A stretch of DNA of 64,000 bases from Nostoc sp. KVJ3. Its GTDB lineage: Bacteria; Cyanobacteriota; Cyanobacteriia; Cyanobacteriales; Nostocaceae. Positions within the stretch are counted from its first letter, which is position 1; each line of letters begins with the position of its first letter. Where the stretch lies: contig NZ_WWFG01000001.1 of the NCBI RefSeq assembly GCF_026127265.1, positions 930,001 through 994,000 of the forward strand. The letters run 5' to 3'. A model generated the notes under the pieces. The model was not told the origin of the DNA. It searched no databases and worked only from the letters and a program-made list of their open reading frames with translations. Positions 26,952-36,455 of the stretch are shown piece after piece. The position numbers and the translations under genes are program-made.

Positions 26952-27041
26952 CCGTTTTACCCTTTTCCCCTACGCTAACTCAGTAAGCAGCAAAGCGATG
27001 GAGGAGCGTCTTTTCATTTCCCCAAAAACATCGATCACATC

Positions 27042-28034
27042 CTATTGCAGATGTTTCTTCAATTCAGCAGCAGCTTGAACAAACAGAGAGCGGACTTGTG
27101 GCAGCTCGGCTAAACCATTGAGCAGCCCAAAGTCATGAATCATGCCGTTGTAGCGCACGGTTGTCACTTTCACTCCAGCCTCATCGAGCTTGCGTCCATA
27201 GGCTTCGCCACCGTCACGCAAGATATCGCTTTCTCCAACCTGAATGAGCGCAGGCGGTAATCCTTGCAGTTGGTCGACCGTAGCCTGTAAGGGGGAGGCA
27301 TAGATATCTTGGCGCTTTTCTGGGTCAGCGATGTACATGTCATACATCCACTTCATCAACGGCGTAGTCAGGAACCGTTTGTCACCAAATTGATGATAAG
27401 AATCCGTTTCAAAACTAGCATCGACGATCGGCCACATCATGATTTGTAGCTTGATGTGTGGTCCTCCTTTTTCTTTCGCCTTCAAAGCAGTGACTGCTGT
27501 CATATTTCCGCCGACACTGTTGCCGACCACTGCCAGATTCTTGCCATCCACCCCAATCTCTTCACCATGCTCGGCAACCCATTTGGTCGCAGCATAAATC
27601 TCATTGATCGCCTGTGGGTACTGAGCATCTGGCGTGCGCGTGTAGTTGACAAAGACCCCTGCAAACCCTGAAAGCACAACCAGATCGCGAACCATGCGCT
27701 TGTGTGTTGGATAATCACCTAACACCCAACCACCACCATGAATAAAGATGAAAACAGGCAATGTGCCTTTAACGCCTTCCGGTCGCACGATATTGAGCGT
27801 AATCGAATAACCGTCAGCGATAATTTTCTTCTCAGACTCTTCAATGCCTGAAAGGTCTACTGGAACAGAAGCCTGTGCATCCGCGAGTACTTGACGTGCC
27901 TCGATTGCAGTGAGTGTCTCCAGTGGCACACCTCCTGAATTCAGCACTTTCAAAAATTCCTTCACTCCTTTAGAAAGACGTGGATCGTCTGCAACTTCCA
28001 AAATCTTTGCTTGTGAATTTACTTGAGCAACCAT
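27042..28034 (-). CDS. HSL-family alpha/beta hydrolase (esterase/lipase-like)
   Basis: This 330-aa protein has the oxyanion-hole motif FIHGGGWVLGD near residue 97, the nucleophile elbow VVGNSVGGN (Ser) near 172, the acid in GESDILRDGG and the catalytic His in GMIHDFGLL. This set defines the hormone-sensitive-lipase family of carboxylesterases, which act on short acyl esters. There is no signal peptide. GAATGTCATGG precedes it with AAAGGAGAATG as ribosome site. It lies in the minus-strand redox/hydrolase run. Confidence 0.9.
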   Translation of the reverse strand: MVAQVNSQAKILEVADDPRLSKGVKEFLKVLNSGGVPLETLTAIEARQVLADAQASVPVDLSGIEESEKKIIADGYSITLNIVRPEGVKGTLPVFIFIHGGGWVLGDYPTHKRMVRDLVVLSGFAGVFVNYTRTPDAQYPQAINEIYAATKWVAEHGEEIGVDGKNLAVVGNSVGGNMTAVTALKAKEKGGPHIKLQIMMWPIVDASFETDSYHQFGDKRFLTTPLMKWMYDMYIADPEKRQDIYASPLQATVDQLQGLPPALIQVGESDILRDGGEAYGRKLDEAGVKVTTVRYNGMIHDFGLLNGLAELPQVRSLFVQAAAELKKHLQ

Positions 28035-28199
28035 GACATTCTCCTTTGATAATTAGTAAACAATCTGTTGAAATGACACTGTTAAGTGAATTGGTTTAAC
28101 AGTGATGCTCGATCGGCAGCGATCGTGAAACGGCGATCGCTTTCTACTGGCATCGTTTTCCAGCCGGAATTATTTGTTACTGGTGAAATGGTTGTTGAC

Positions 28200-29660
28200 C
28201 TAGCGGGTCGCTGCCTCGATCGGTTGTTTCCACACCGCAGTAGCATAGAGCGAGTCCTCAAAATCGGGGGCAATATCGCCTGTGATACGTGCCTCATGAT
28301 GCGCCCAGTCCTTAAAGAACAAGTCGTGACTGATGCGCGATACTATTGCAGGTACGTCGCGGCGGATGCTATGGATGTCACCAACTGGCAATCCGAAGCT
28401 GACCAAACCAGCAGGATTAAATACGTGAATGTCTTTCAGGTAAGGGGCAGTGCCAGGTACTTTTTCTTGGTATTCGTGGGCGCTACCGAGGTAAGGATGT
28501 GCCCCCAAACCGTCGTCGCGCAGGTCTTCTGGTGGCTGGTAGCGATCGCGCCAGAGGGCAATATGCTCTTGCAAGTCGGCTAGTTCGGGACGCTTTGTTG
28601 GGTCAACGAAGTAACCAGTGCCAGCGATCGCAAAATCAAACTCGAAAACATCATCGTTCACCTGGATGGCAATGCGTTCGCCTTTGGCGGCGGCTTCCGC
28701 ATCGCCCAGTTTCCGTGCCGATTTCCAAGGTGCAGATAGATGGATGTGAAAGTTCGGGAAAGCGATCGCTCGCTTAATCGAGTTCGGGGGTGGCGCGGTG
28801 CCTGCTTGACGAAAGTGCCAAGCCTGGAACCAGCGAGCTGCATCGGGTAGTTGGGGATAGTTGTCGTAAGCACCAGGGTAATCCCGTACCCGAAGGACTG
28901 ACAGAGATGTGATCGCCGATCGCCGTACAAATAGATGTACTGCCTTAGCTCCCGATTCCAGTGCCACTGCTGCTGCATCGAAAGCTGAAGCCGCCGCACC
29001 CAGCACCGCCACAGTCTTACCGCGCAGTGCTTCAAAATCGATGGCATCGGCGGTATGTGCGTACAACGTGCGGGGTAAGTCAGCCAGTATTGGAGGTATG
29101 TACGAACCACCCGTGCCAGCCACGCCATTGGCGAAGATAATTTTGCGCGTAGTCTCTAAGAGCGGGACACCGTTTACCTCAAGGTGTAGGCGGAAGAAAT
29201 CTGCGACTGGTTCAATCCGCACCAACTTCGTCTGGTAACGAACCTGGATACCCAGGAAATGCCGATACCAACTGAGGTACTCAGCCCAAGCCACTCGCTC
29301 AATGCGATCGATCTCTGCGTAGGCTGCCGCACCGTGCCGCGCTTCGTACCAGGCTTGAAAGGACAATTCTGGGATGCCTAGTTCTGGCCCAGGCAGATGT
29401 TTCGGTGTGCGGAGCGTTCTCATCCGCGCTCGCGTCAACCACACGCCTGCATGAGCCTCGTCATCGGCTGCATCGATCTCCGTCACGCGACCGATCCCAG
29501 CACGTCGTAGCGCAAATACAAAGGTGCTACCGCTACCGCTCCCACCTATTATAGTGACATTGTGATCGATGCCAGGGCGATCGGGTACCCAGTTTTCGGG
29601 ATCGGGACCGAGCAGGCGTAGTGCTTCGCGGGCAGTAAAATCGGAATTGCTCGTTGTCAT
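28200..29660 (-). CDS. FAD/NADPH monooxygenase-like flavoprotein
   Basis: This 486-aa protein has an N-terminal FAD site NVTIIGGSGSGSTFVFAL (a variant GxGxxS) and a second nucleotide site TVAVLGAAASAFDAAAVALE near residue 215, followed by FVRRSA, an arrangement seen in flavin-containing and Baeyer-Villiger-like monooxygenases. The late segment AIAGTGYFVDPTKRPEL is the family's ATG-like hinge. The substrate is unknown. I chose the ATG at 29658-29660 because GAGGAGATCAAC precedes it; an earlier in-frame start at 29714 has no ribosome site. Confidence 0.8.
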   Translation of the reverse strand: MTTSNSDFTAREALRLLGPDPENWVPDRPGIDHNVTIIGGSGSGSTFVFALRRAGIGRVTEIDAADDEAHAGVWLTRARMRTLRTPKHLPGPELGIPELSFQAWYEARHGAAAYAEIDRIERVAWAEYLSWYRHFLGIQVRYQTKLVRIEPVADFFRLHLEVNGVPLLETTRKIIFANGVAGTGGSYIPPILADLPRTLYAHTADAIDFEALRGKTVAVLGAAASAFDAAAVALESGAKAVHLFVRRSAITSLSVLRVRDYPGAYDNYPQLPDAARWFQAWHFRQAGTAPPPNSIKRAIAFPNFHIHLSAPWKSARKLGDAEAAAKGERIAIQVNDDVFEFDFAIAGTGYFVDPTKRPELADLQEHIALWRDRYQPPEDLRDDGLGAHPYLGSAHEYQEKVPGTAPYLKDIHVFNPAGLVSFGLPVGDIHSIRRDVPAIVSRISHDLFFKDWAHHEARITGDIAPDFEDSLYATAVWKQPIEAATR

Positions 29661-29847
29661 GTTGATCTCCTCATATCTCGTTGCGATAGATGGAAGAATC
29701 GGAATAGCAGACAATTAAGCTGTTAAGCTAACGCGCCTACATATTGCACTATTTTCCTAGACGTGATTAGTCATTTGTCATTTGTGTTTACTAAGGACAA
29801 AAAACAAAGAACAACCTTACCAGTTGATGTGCAATCTTATTTGCGTA

Positions 29848-29958
29848 AGGGACTTCCAAGAAATAAATTATCCAAATAAACGAACCACAGAGACACAGAG
29901 AACACAGAGGAATAAGGAGAAGAGAGTTTTTTGAGTATTTTTTTATTTGGAAGTCCCT
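29848..29958. repeat. 111-bp inverted-repeat element
   Basis: Perfect 12-bp ends AGGGACTTCCAA and TTGGAAGTCCCT enclose AT-rich DNA with an ACACAGAGAACACAGAGG tract. There is no coding potential. It lies in the 377-bp gap between the monooxygenase-like and hydrolase genes, which otherwise shows nothing. Confidence 0.7.
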
Positions 29959-30037
29959 AACAGCTTAGTACGTTTTTGTTCGTGGGTTTGGATTCGCTAG
30001 AGCCTGTTATGAACAACGGCTCAGTTTCGCCGTTTAG

Positions 30038-30907
30038 TTAAACAGGGATAGATTGCAGTCGTGACGTGAGAAATTGAGCGATGTAGTTTGCGATCGCATC
30101 CCCATCCTCTTCCAGGGCAAAATGTCCGGTATCGAGTAAATGCAACTCAACGTCTTTTAGGTCGCGCTTATAGGGATGAGCGCCTTCTGGGGGGAAGATG
30201 TAGTCGTTCTTACCCCAAACGATCAGGGTTGGTGGCTGATATTTGCGAAAATACTCTTGCCATTGCGGATATAATGGTGGATTCGTGCCATAACTATACA
30301 GCAGTGCTAGTTGAATCTCACCGTTGCCGGGGCGATCGAGGAAATTTTGATCGATAGTCCAGGTATCGGGGCTGATCGCTTCTAAATTGCGAACACCGTT
30401 GGTATATTGCCACTTCGTTGCTTCCAGGGTGACAAGATATTTGAGCTTTTCAGCATTCTCAGGCGATCGCTCTTGCCAGTATGCCTTAATTGGTTCCCAA
30501 AATTCGCGTAGACCTTCTTCGTAAGCATTGCCATTTTGAACAATCAGAGATTGCACGCGCTCTGGATATTTAGCGGCAATCCGATAGCCAATGGGTGCGC
30601 CATAATCCATCACATAAAGGCTGTACTTTTTGAGAGCGATCGCAGCAATGAATTTTTCCACAATCTCAGCCAAGCGATCAAAGGTGTAATCAAATTCATT
30701 TACAGTTGGCATCGAACTGTTGCCGTAGCCAGGGTAGTCAGGAGCAATGAGATGGAATTTATCAGCAAGGGCAGGTATGAGATTGCGGAACATGTGAGAG
30801 GAAGTTGGAAAGCCGTGCAATAGCAGAATCGTCGGATTATCACGAGAACCAGCTTCACGGTAGAAAATGTCTAAACCATCGATCGAAACTGTACGATATG
30901 TAGTCAT
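30038..30907 (-). CDS. Alpha/beta hydrolase with Asp nucleophile (epoxide hydrolase/dehalogenase type)
   Basis: This 289-aa protein has LLLHGFPTSSHMFRNLIP, the nucleophile elbow YVMDYGAPIGYRIA with Asp where esterases have Ser, the acid in VWGKNDYIFPPEGA and the base His in DTGHFALEE. An Asp nucleophile is characteristic of epoxide hydrolases, haloalkane and fluoroacetate dehalogenases. I chose the ATG at 30905-30907, preceded by AAGGGGTAATTTC; an upstream start adds 11 residues. It lies 57 bp downstream of the MOSC gene. Confidence 0.85.
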   Translation of the reverse strand: MTTYRTVSIDGLDIFYREAGSRDNPTILLLHGFPTSSHMFRNLIPALADKFHLIAPDYPGYGNSSMPTVNEFDYTFDRLAEIVEKFIAAIALKKYSLYVMDYGAPIGYRIAAKYPERVQSLIVQNGNAYEEGLREFWEPIKAYWQERSPENAEKLKYLVTLEATKWQYTNGVRNLEAISPDTWTIDQNFLDRPGNGEIQLALLYSYGTNPPLYPQWQEYFRKYQPPTLIVWGKNDYIFPPEGAHPYKRDLKDVELHLLDTGHFALEEDGDAIANYIAQFLTSRLQSIPV

Positions 30908-30964
30908 GAAATTACCCCTTGTAAGTGATAAAAGTGACATGATGGCGTTTTACGACAGGTTGAT

Positions 30965-31615
30965 CTATCTCACATCCTGACGATGGATCTGCTCCTGAAA
31001 GTAGTCCCGCCAGCTTTCGGGTAACGCTTTCAGTTGAGCAGCACGATGCAGTAACTCTGGATTGTTTCGCTCACGAACATAAAGCTGAATGATATTAGCA
31101 ACAGTAATATTGTTAGTATCTCGACTCATCAACTCTAAAGTGTCTCCAGCGACCACTTCGCCTTCTTGCAAAACCCGAAAGTAAAATCCGGTGCGGCGAC
31201 TGGCGAGAAATTGTTTCACCATATCCGATCGCCCAAAGCGAATCCCTAGTTTGTAGCAGGGTAAGCGCGGTTGAGTCACCATTAGTTCCACACTACCGAT
31301 TTTGAAGCGATCGCCAATGTTCAATTCTTCTTCTTTCAATCCTGTGACTGTGAAATTTTCACCAAAGATACCAAGCGTTAACTCTGTGTCAGGCAATTCG
31401 CTTCGCCAGTAGTCGTAATGCTCAAAGGGATAGACATATACGGCTTTGTCAACTCCGCCATGAACGGTGAGATCCGCTTGGCGATCGCCATCTAAATTGA
31501 GTTCACGCACCATCACTCTCGAATTAACTGGCTCTTTGAAAATTCCAGTGCGGATGGGTTTTCCTTTCCAGGTCACTTCACGCGGCAGGCCAACATTAAC
31601 AGAGATAAGCTTCAT
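30965..31615 (-). CDS. MOSC-domain protein (YiiM-like)
   Basis: This 216-aa protein reads MKLISVNVGLPREVTWKGKP, then NLDGDRQADLTVHGGVDKAV, FGENFTVTGL, and the conserved cysteine segment QPRLPCYKLGIRFG. MOSC proteins bind molybdenum cofactor or carry sulfur at that Cys; YiiM-type members reduce N-hydroxylated bases. The ATG at 31613-31615 has AAGGAGTTAAAG ahead and leaves a 19-bp gap to the SDR gene; a longer frame would overlap that gene. Probably one transcript with its neighbours. Confidence 0.88.
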   Translation of the reverse strand: MKLISVNVGLPREVTWKGKPIRTGIFKEPVNSRVMVRELNLDGDRQADLTVHGGVDKAVYVYPFEHYDYWRSELPDTELTLGIFGENFTVTGLKEEELNIGDRFKIGSVELMVTQPRLPCYKLGIRFGRSDMVKQFLASRRTGFYFRVLQEGEVVAGDTLELMSRDTNNITVANIIQLYVRERNNPELLHRAAQLKALPESWRDYFQEQIHRQDVR

Positions 31616-31634
31616 CTTTAACTCCTTTTGGACT

Positions 31635-32384
31635 TCAAATCTGTGCCATACCGCCATCAACAAACAACTCAATGCCATTCACAAAGCTACTATCGTCTGA
31701 AGCGAGAAAGACAACAGCTTTGGCAATCTCATCGGGTTTGCCGACTCGTCCCAGTGGGATGGTGCTGGCTTGGCTGTCCACGAATTCTTGCAACTGCTGG
31801 TCATTCAGTCCCAAATGATCGTAACCAGGAGTCGGAACCACACCAGGGCTAATGGCATTCACTCGGATCTTGCGTTCTCTGAGGTCGAGTATCCAATTCC
31901 GAGCAAATGATCTCACGGCGGCTTTGGTGGCGCTGTAAACACTGAATGCTGGCGTACCTTTTATAGAAGTAATCGAAGCATTCAGGATAATAGAAGCGCC
32001 ATCTGGTAACAGTGGCAGCGCCTTTTGTACAGTGAACAGCAAACCTTTGACGTTTACGTTGAATGTTTTGTCAAAGTGTTCCTCAGTGATTGCTCCAAGT
32101 GGGGCAATTTGTCCACCGCCAGCATTAGCGAAGATGATATCGAGGTGTTCTTGTTCTTGCTTAATGGTGGCAAACAGACGATCGAGGTCTGCCAGATTAG
32201 AAACATCGCTCTGCACAGCCGTAACATTTTTGCCAATGGCTTCTACAGCAGCATCCAGTTCCACTTGGCGACGACCTGTGATGTAGACATAGGCACCTTC
32301 AGCAACAAACTGTTTGGCTGTGGCAAGACCGATACCACTGTTGCCACCCGTGACAAGGGCGATTTTTCCTTCTAGTTTTTTCAT
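31635..32384 (-). CDS. Short-chain dehydrogenase/reductase
   Basis: This 249-aa classical SDR has cofactor motif TGGNSGIGLATAK, Asn-Ala-Gly in IIFANAGGGQ, catalytic Ser in ILNASITS, YSATK with catalytic Tyr and Lys, and a C-terminal SFVNGIELFVDGGMAQI. An Arg after the second strand (TGRRQVEL) suggests NADP preference. The substrate is unknown. Its first 12 residues nearly equal those of the 27-codon remnant at 26182-26262, showing a duplication in this region. Confidence 0.92.
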   Translation of the reverse strand: MKKLEGKIALVTGGNSGIGLATAKQFVAEGAYVYITGRRQVELDAAVEAIGKNVTAVQSDVSNLADLDRLFATIKQEQEHLDIIFANAGGGQIAPLGAITEEHFDKTFNVNVKGLLFTVQKALPLLPDGASIILNASITSIKGTPAFSVYSATKAAVRSFARNWILDLRERKIRVNAISPGVVPTPGYDHLGLNDQQLQEFVDSQASTIPLGRVGKPDEIAKAVVFLASDDSSFVNGIELFVDGGMAQI

Positions 32385-32448
32385 TATGTTAATCTGATGG
32401 GGATTCTGGATTTGTGTGAACCATTGAAGTGTTATCGGTTCTGTTGCA

Positions 32449-32502
32449 TCACAGGTTTGAGAACAGTAGATTTAACCCTTCATTCATTGTGGGAACCAGT
32501 TG
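32449..32502 (-). pseudogene. C-terminal scrap of a disulfide-reductase gene
   Basis: The frame VPTMNEGLNLLFSNL and stop matches the C-terminus of the reductase at 22105-23499 (HPTMTEGLNILFSKL). Nothing else of the gene remains. It lies directly beside the solitary MITE end at 32518-32534. Confidence 0.65.
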
Positions 32503-32517
32503 TGGTTAGGGCTGTAT

Positions 32518-32534
32518 CTTAACTTAGTGCCATT
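32518..32534. repeat. Solitary MITE end
   Basis: CTTAACTTAGTGCCATT is identical to the right end of the element at 26770-26951. No partner end was found nearby. Confidence 0.7.
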
Positions 32535-32536
32535 TC

Positions 32537-33064
32537 TTACTGATCTGCTTGATGAGGCTGCTTAAGACTTGCAACGAGGTCGGTCACTTGACGTTGAGCC
32601 TCTGCGCCCAGTGAGTCAAAGTCGTCTAAGAAGAATTGACGTTCTAGCGTTAACTTCCGGGTATTGAGTAACCCTTCGATCTGCCAACCTTCGTCGCCTT
32701 TGGTTACGACGTATAGCGGCAGCGAATCTCGTGACGGTGAAGTTTCGGTTTGTCCAGGCAGTATTACCCTGATAACTACAAGCATGAGCGCGAGTTGCGA
32801 GTTCACGAAGCGGACAAAATCCACCTCACCCTCCAGGCGTGTTCCTTTCACAACTGTATCGAACGCTTGCTGATGAAATGCAGCGATTTCTTTTCGACCC
32901 TTGAGATGCGTGCCTTCGAACGTGATGAAATCAGCAGTTTCGCTGAACGGGGCAGCGAAGCCTTCGCCGCTACCTCGATTCCAAGCATCAATCATCTGGC
33001 GATGGAAAGTACGGATTGCCGACTCGTCAGCAGTAGTGGTGGTTTGAGTTGTTTGTAAATTCAT
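32537..33064 (-). CDS. SnoaL/DUF4440-like (NTF2 fold) protein
   Basis: This 175-aa protein of the SgcJ/EcaC-type NTF2-like group shows IRTFHRQMIDAWNRGSGEGF, the ADFITFEGTHLKGRKEIAAF segment, then WQIEGLLNTRKLTLERQFFL. These small cone-shaped proteins include ketosteroid-isomerase-like enzymes and stress-associated proteins; no specific reaction is evident. GGAAAACTCAAAACT precedes the ATG. It lies 98 bp downstream of the second SDR gene. Confidence 0.8.
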   Translation of the reverse strand: MNLQTTQTTTTADESAIRTFHRQMIDAWNRGSGEGFAAPFSETADFITFEGTHLKGRKEIAAFHQQAFDTVVKGTRLEGEVDFVRFVNSQLALMLVVIRVILPGQTETSPSRDSLPLYVVTKGDEGWQIEGLLNTRKLTLERQFFLDDFDSLGAEAQRQVTDLVASLKQPHQADQ

Positions 33065-33162
33065 AGTTTTGAGTTTTCCTTTTAAGTGATGGACGAAAGG
33101 CTGGCAGGCTTACGACCGGCAATTCGTTTATCAACAGCGTGAAGCTCACTGTTACTGCCAGG

Positions 33163-34074
33163 TCAAGCGAGCAGGCGCAATGATTCATTCCAGAGCCGAT
33201 CGGCATTGTCTGGGTTCAGGGCGTAGGGGGCAACTCCGCTCATATAGCCGTTCCCGTTGGTGACGAGAGTGGCTTCATTGCAGTCCTCGAAATAGCGACC
33301 ACCAACGCCCTTTAGTAGCAAAGAGGTTGCCAACAGAACGGAAGTTGCCGCACCTTGCGCTATTGTCTTCTGCCGCTCAGGTGGGGTTCTAAGACCGCCC
33401 GTATGACGCTGGAGGTTCGTGGCGATCGCCCCAGGCATCAAAGCATTGGCAGTAATGCCATCCCTGAACCAGCGTCCAGTAGCAGCGACAGCGAAGAGTA
33501 CGTTCGCTGTCTTGGACTGCCCGTATGCCAACCACGGATCGTAGGGACGGAACGCGAAGTGGATATCATCGAATACAATCGGCGAGAGCATGTGGGCGCT
33601 AGAACTGACAGACACAATGCGCGCAGCACCGTCCGCCGCCAGAGCATCGTGGAGTCCGAGTGTTAGAGCGAAGTGTCCGAGGTGGTTGGTGGCAAACTGC
33701 ATCTCCCAGCCTTCAAGTGTATGCTGTTCAGGCAATGCCATTACCCCTGCGTTGTTGACGAGGATATGTAGGGGTTCATTCCACGCGGCAATGAATTTAG
33801 CGATCGCTCCTCGGTCGTTCAGGTCAAGTTCGGCGACGTGAATATTTTGATTCCCAGTGGTAGCAGTGATGTCAGCCGCCGTCTTTGCCCCAGCATCGAC
33901 GTTACGCACAGCCAACGTAACTTCGGCTCCAGCGTGAGCCAACGCCCGCGCCGTTTCTACACCGATACCCGATGCTGCTCCCGTGACGATCGCCCGTTTG
34001 CCAGAGAGATCGATTCCCTGTGCTACCTCAGAGGCGGTAGAGTGCCGGACAAATGGTGTGGTAATTCGTGTCAT
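33163..34074 (-). CDS. Short-chain dehydrogenase (retinol-dehydrogenase-like)
   Basis: This 303-aa SDR has the cofactor site IVTGAASGIGVETARALA, LHILVNNAGVMALP, NHLGHFALTLGL, the Ser in RIVSVSSSAHML and the catalytic YGQSKTANVLFAV. The NNAGVM and long C-terminal region place it with retinol dehydrogenase/WW-oxidoreductase-like enzymes, usually NADP-dependent. Substrate unknown. It is 20 bp after the GMC oxidoreductase gene, so the two are probably one unit. Confidence 0.9.
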   Translation of the reverse strand: MTRITTPFVRHSTASEVAQGIDLSGKRAIVTGAASGIGVETARALAHAGAEVTLAVRNVDAGAKTAADITATTGNQNIHVAELDLNDRGAIAKFIAAWNEPLHILVNNAGVMALPEQHTLEGWEMQFATNHLGHFALTLGLHDALAADGAARIVSVSSSAHMLSPIVFDDIHFAFRPYDPWLAYGQSKTANVLFAVAATGRWFRDGITANALMPGAIATNLQRHTGGLRTPPERQKTIAQGAATSVLLATSLLLKGVGGRYFEDCNEATLVTNGNGYMSGVAPYALNPDNADRLWNESLRLLA

Positions 34075-34094
34075 TGCGTGTTCCTTTATAGATG

Positions 34095-35693
34095 TTAGGA
34101 GCGATCGCTGACTTCTAGATAAGTTGAGTTGGCTGGATTTTGTACTTTGTGCTTAACGAGAAGAGTTTGTCGAGTGCAACTTGCTTTAATTAAATCTGCT
34201 GCTTTTTCACCAATCATGATGGTCGGTGCGTTCGTATTTCCCGTGGTGATTGTTGGCATGATGGAAGCATCAACAACTCGCAATCCCTCAACCCCATGTA
34301 CCCGCAACTCAGGATCGACCACTGCCATTGAGTCAATGCCCATTTTGCAAGTGCCAACCGGATGCCACACAGTGCTGCAAGTGTCCCGGACGTAAGCTTC
34401 TAGCGCTGCATCACTCTGCTTGTCAGCACCCGGAGCGATTTCCTTACCGCGAAACTCATCCAAAGCACTTGCACCGAACAAGTTACGGAGTAATTTAATC
34501 CCGACAACTAACTTTTGCACATCAGTTTCACTTTGGAGAAAGTTCATTTGAATCATCGGTGTGTCTTTGGGGTCGGGGGAACGCAAACTGACACTACCAA
34601 TGTTTTGAGGATGAGTTAAACAGACGAAACTTGTAAATCCTAAACCAGAGTGGGCATAACCAGGCGGTGCCAACACAACCGGGCCGAAGAGAAACTGTAA
34701 ATCTGGCGCGGCATCCAGATTACCCGGAGTATGCAAAAACAAGCCAGCTTCAGCGACACTACTGCTGCTTGCCGTGTGTAAATCCTGAGTTGCCTCGTGT
34801 GCCACGGACACAACAGGGTGGTCTTGGAGGTTTTGACCGACACCCGGCAAATCAGCCACTACCGGAATTCCCAAAGTTTGCAGGTGTTCTACATCACCAA
34901 TACCAGAAAGCATCAGCAGCTTGGGCGAATCGAATACGCCAGCACTTAAAATCACTTCGGAGTTTACCCTAACTTGGTGCAGTATGTCCTCGTGCAGGTA
35001 TTCTACCCCAATAGTGCGGGTATCCTCAAACAACAAGCGAGTTACCAATGCTCCTGTAGTTACAGTCAAATTGGGACGCTGGGAAATGGGTAGCAGGAAG
35101 GCAGCGGCGGCGCTGTGGCGCTTACCATCCTTGATCGTCAACTGATAGAGTCCTGCTCCTAACTGCTGCATTCCATTGGGATCGGGATTGTGGTCATATC
35201 CTAGTTGCACTGCTGCGTCTACAAAACGTTGGGATACCACAGCAGGCGCAATCAGATCGGTGACGCTCAACTCTCCATCGACCCCGTGAAATTCAGACGC
35301 GCCTCGTGAGAAGTGTTCTGATTTCTTGAAGTAGGGCAAAACATCAAGGTACGACCAACCGGGATTGCCCAATGACTGCCAGTGGTCATAATCGTGAGAA
35401 TTACCCCGCAGATAAATCATGATATTAATCGAACTGCTGCCGCCCAGGACTTTGCCACGGGGACAAAAGATTTTGCGGTTATTCAGGTAGGGTTCTGATT
35501 GGGAGAAATATGCCCAGTCCACCTCAGAACCTAGTAGACTGAGACATTGCGCTGGGATGTGAATTTCTGGTTTCGTATCGGGATTACCCGCTTCAAGTAG
35601 TAACACAGTTGTGTTGCTGTCTTCTGTCAGACGGTTGGCAACAACGCATCCTGCCGAACCTGCACCAATTACAATGTAGTCATAATTAGTCAT
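34095..35693 (-). CDS. GMC-family FAD oxidoreductase (choline/alcohol dehydrogenase-like)
   Basis: This 532-aa protein has the FAD site YDYIVIGAGSAGCVVANRL, GMC signature 1 (GKVLGGSSSINIMIYLRG), signature 2 (GVFDSPKLLMLSGIG) and the catalytic His in STVWHPVGTCKMG, with the end VVDASIMPTITTGNTNAPTI. It oxidises an alcohol; relatives include choline dehydrogenase and long-chain alcohol oxidases, and the native substrate cannot be told. It is followed by an SDR and preceded by a Dps-like gene. Confidence 0.9.
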   Translation of the reverse strand: MTNYDYIVIGAGSAGCVVANRLTEDSNTTVLLLEAGNPDTKPEIHIPAQCLSLLGSEVDWAYFSQSEPYLNNRKIFCPRGKVLGGSSSINIMIYLRGNSHDYDHWQSLGNPGWSYLDVLPYFKKSEHFSRGASEFHGVDGELSVTDLIAPAVVSQRFVDAAVQLGYDHNPDPNGMQQLGAGLYQLTIKDGKRHSAAAAFLLPISQRPNLTVTTGALVTRLLFEDTRTIGVEYLHEDILHQVRVNSEVILSAGVFDSPKLLMLSGIGDVEHLQTLGIPVVADLPGVGQNLQDHPVVSVAHEATQDLHTASSSSVAEAGLFLHTPGNLDAAPDLQFLFGPVVLAPPGYAHSGLGFTSFVCLTHPQNIGSVSLRSPDPKDTPMIQMNFLQSETDVQKLVVGIKLLRNLFGASALDEFRGKEIAPGADKQSDAALEAYVRDTCSTVWHPVGTCKMGIDSMAVVDPELRVHGVEGLRVVDASIMPTITTGNTNAPTIMIGEKAADLIKASCTRQTLLVKHKVQNPANSTYLEVSDRS

Positions 35694-35790
35694 AAAGTTC
35701 TTTTCCTCTGTTATCTACAATGGATAAATGGAGTCAAGAATGAACTGATTTAAAGAGCGATCGCTGAAATACTGTTAGTTTCTGCTGAAT

Positions 35791-36378
35791 TTAACTGCGT
35801 ACCAATGGTGTATCCACCAAATGCTCTGCCAGAAACCAAACTTGCGTCTCATTGGTTCGCAGCACTTGGCTCACTAACAAATCGTTAGTGCCACTATCTT
35901 GATTTGCTGCTGTTTTATCGATCGCCACTCTCAATTCCCCAACGATTAACTCGTGGGCTTCCAGTAACCGCGACAACATCACAGGTACTTCTTCAACGCC
36001 GTTGGGCGGACGCTTAATCTTAGTGACTTCTGCCACATGACGTGGATCAGCGATCGCCACACCTCCGAGTGTTTGTACCCGTTCACCCAGTGCATCAATC
36101 AACTCAATTTGTTCGCTGGCGTGTTTGTCGAGCAACAGATGCAGTTGATAAAACGTATGTCCGCGCATCAACCAGTGATGTTTCTTGTAAAGGTGATAGA
36201 GAATAATCGTATCTGCCAAAATCTGATTGACTAAAACACAGCTTTCGCTGCGGGCACTGGGGTTGAGAACAATTGGCAAATCACGAAGAGTCCCATACTG
36301 CTGAATTTCATATCCATGTTGATGCAGTAAGGGTTGACTGCCATCGACTTCAGTGATACTTGTATTTTGAGTCGGCAC
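35791..36378 (-). CDS. dps: Dps-family ferritin-like DNA-protection protein
   Basis: This 195-aa protein has the Dps four-helix pattern: ILADTIILYHLYKKHHWLMR followed by GHTFYQLHLLLDKHASEQIE, the ferroxidase-site residues (His in KHHWLMRG, Asp/Glu in LDKHASEQIE). It oxidises and stores iron and can coat DNA under oxidative stress. There is no ATG at the usual place. A GTG at 36376-36378 lies 8 bp behind AGGAG and is the likely start. The N-terminal 35 residues are an extension compared with short Dps proteins. Confidence 0.85.
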   Translation of the reverse strand: MPTQNTSITEVDGSQPLLHQHGYEIQQYGTLRDLPIVLNPSARSESCVLVNQILADTIILYHLYKKHHWLMRGHTFYQLHLLLDKHASEQIELIDALGERVQTLGGVAIADPRHVAEVTKIKRPPNGVEEVPVMLSRLLEAHELIVGELRVAIDKTAANQDSGTNDLLVSQVLRTNETQVWFLAEHLVDTPLVRS

Positions 36379-36455
36379 GATCGGATCTCCTAAAGTCAAT
36401 AATTAGGTCTGTTCTATTTGTATGTACCGAGAAAATGCTTCTCTTAGGATTGGGA

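Noticed and set aside
28658..29128. Minus-strand 156-codon frame inside the monooxygenase-like gene
   Set aside because: Same strand but another frame of a clearly coding stretch; composition is Trp/Arg/His-rich, as expected for a shadow.
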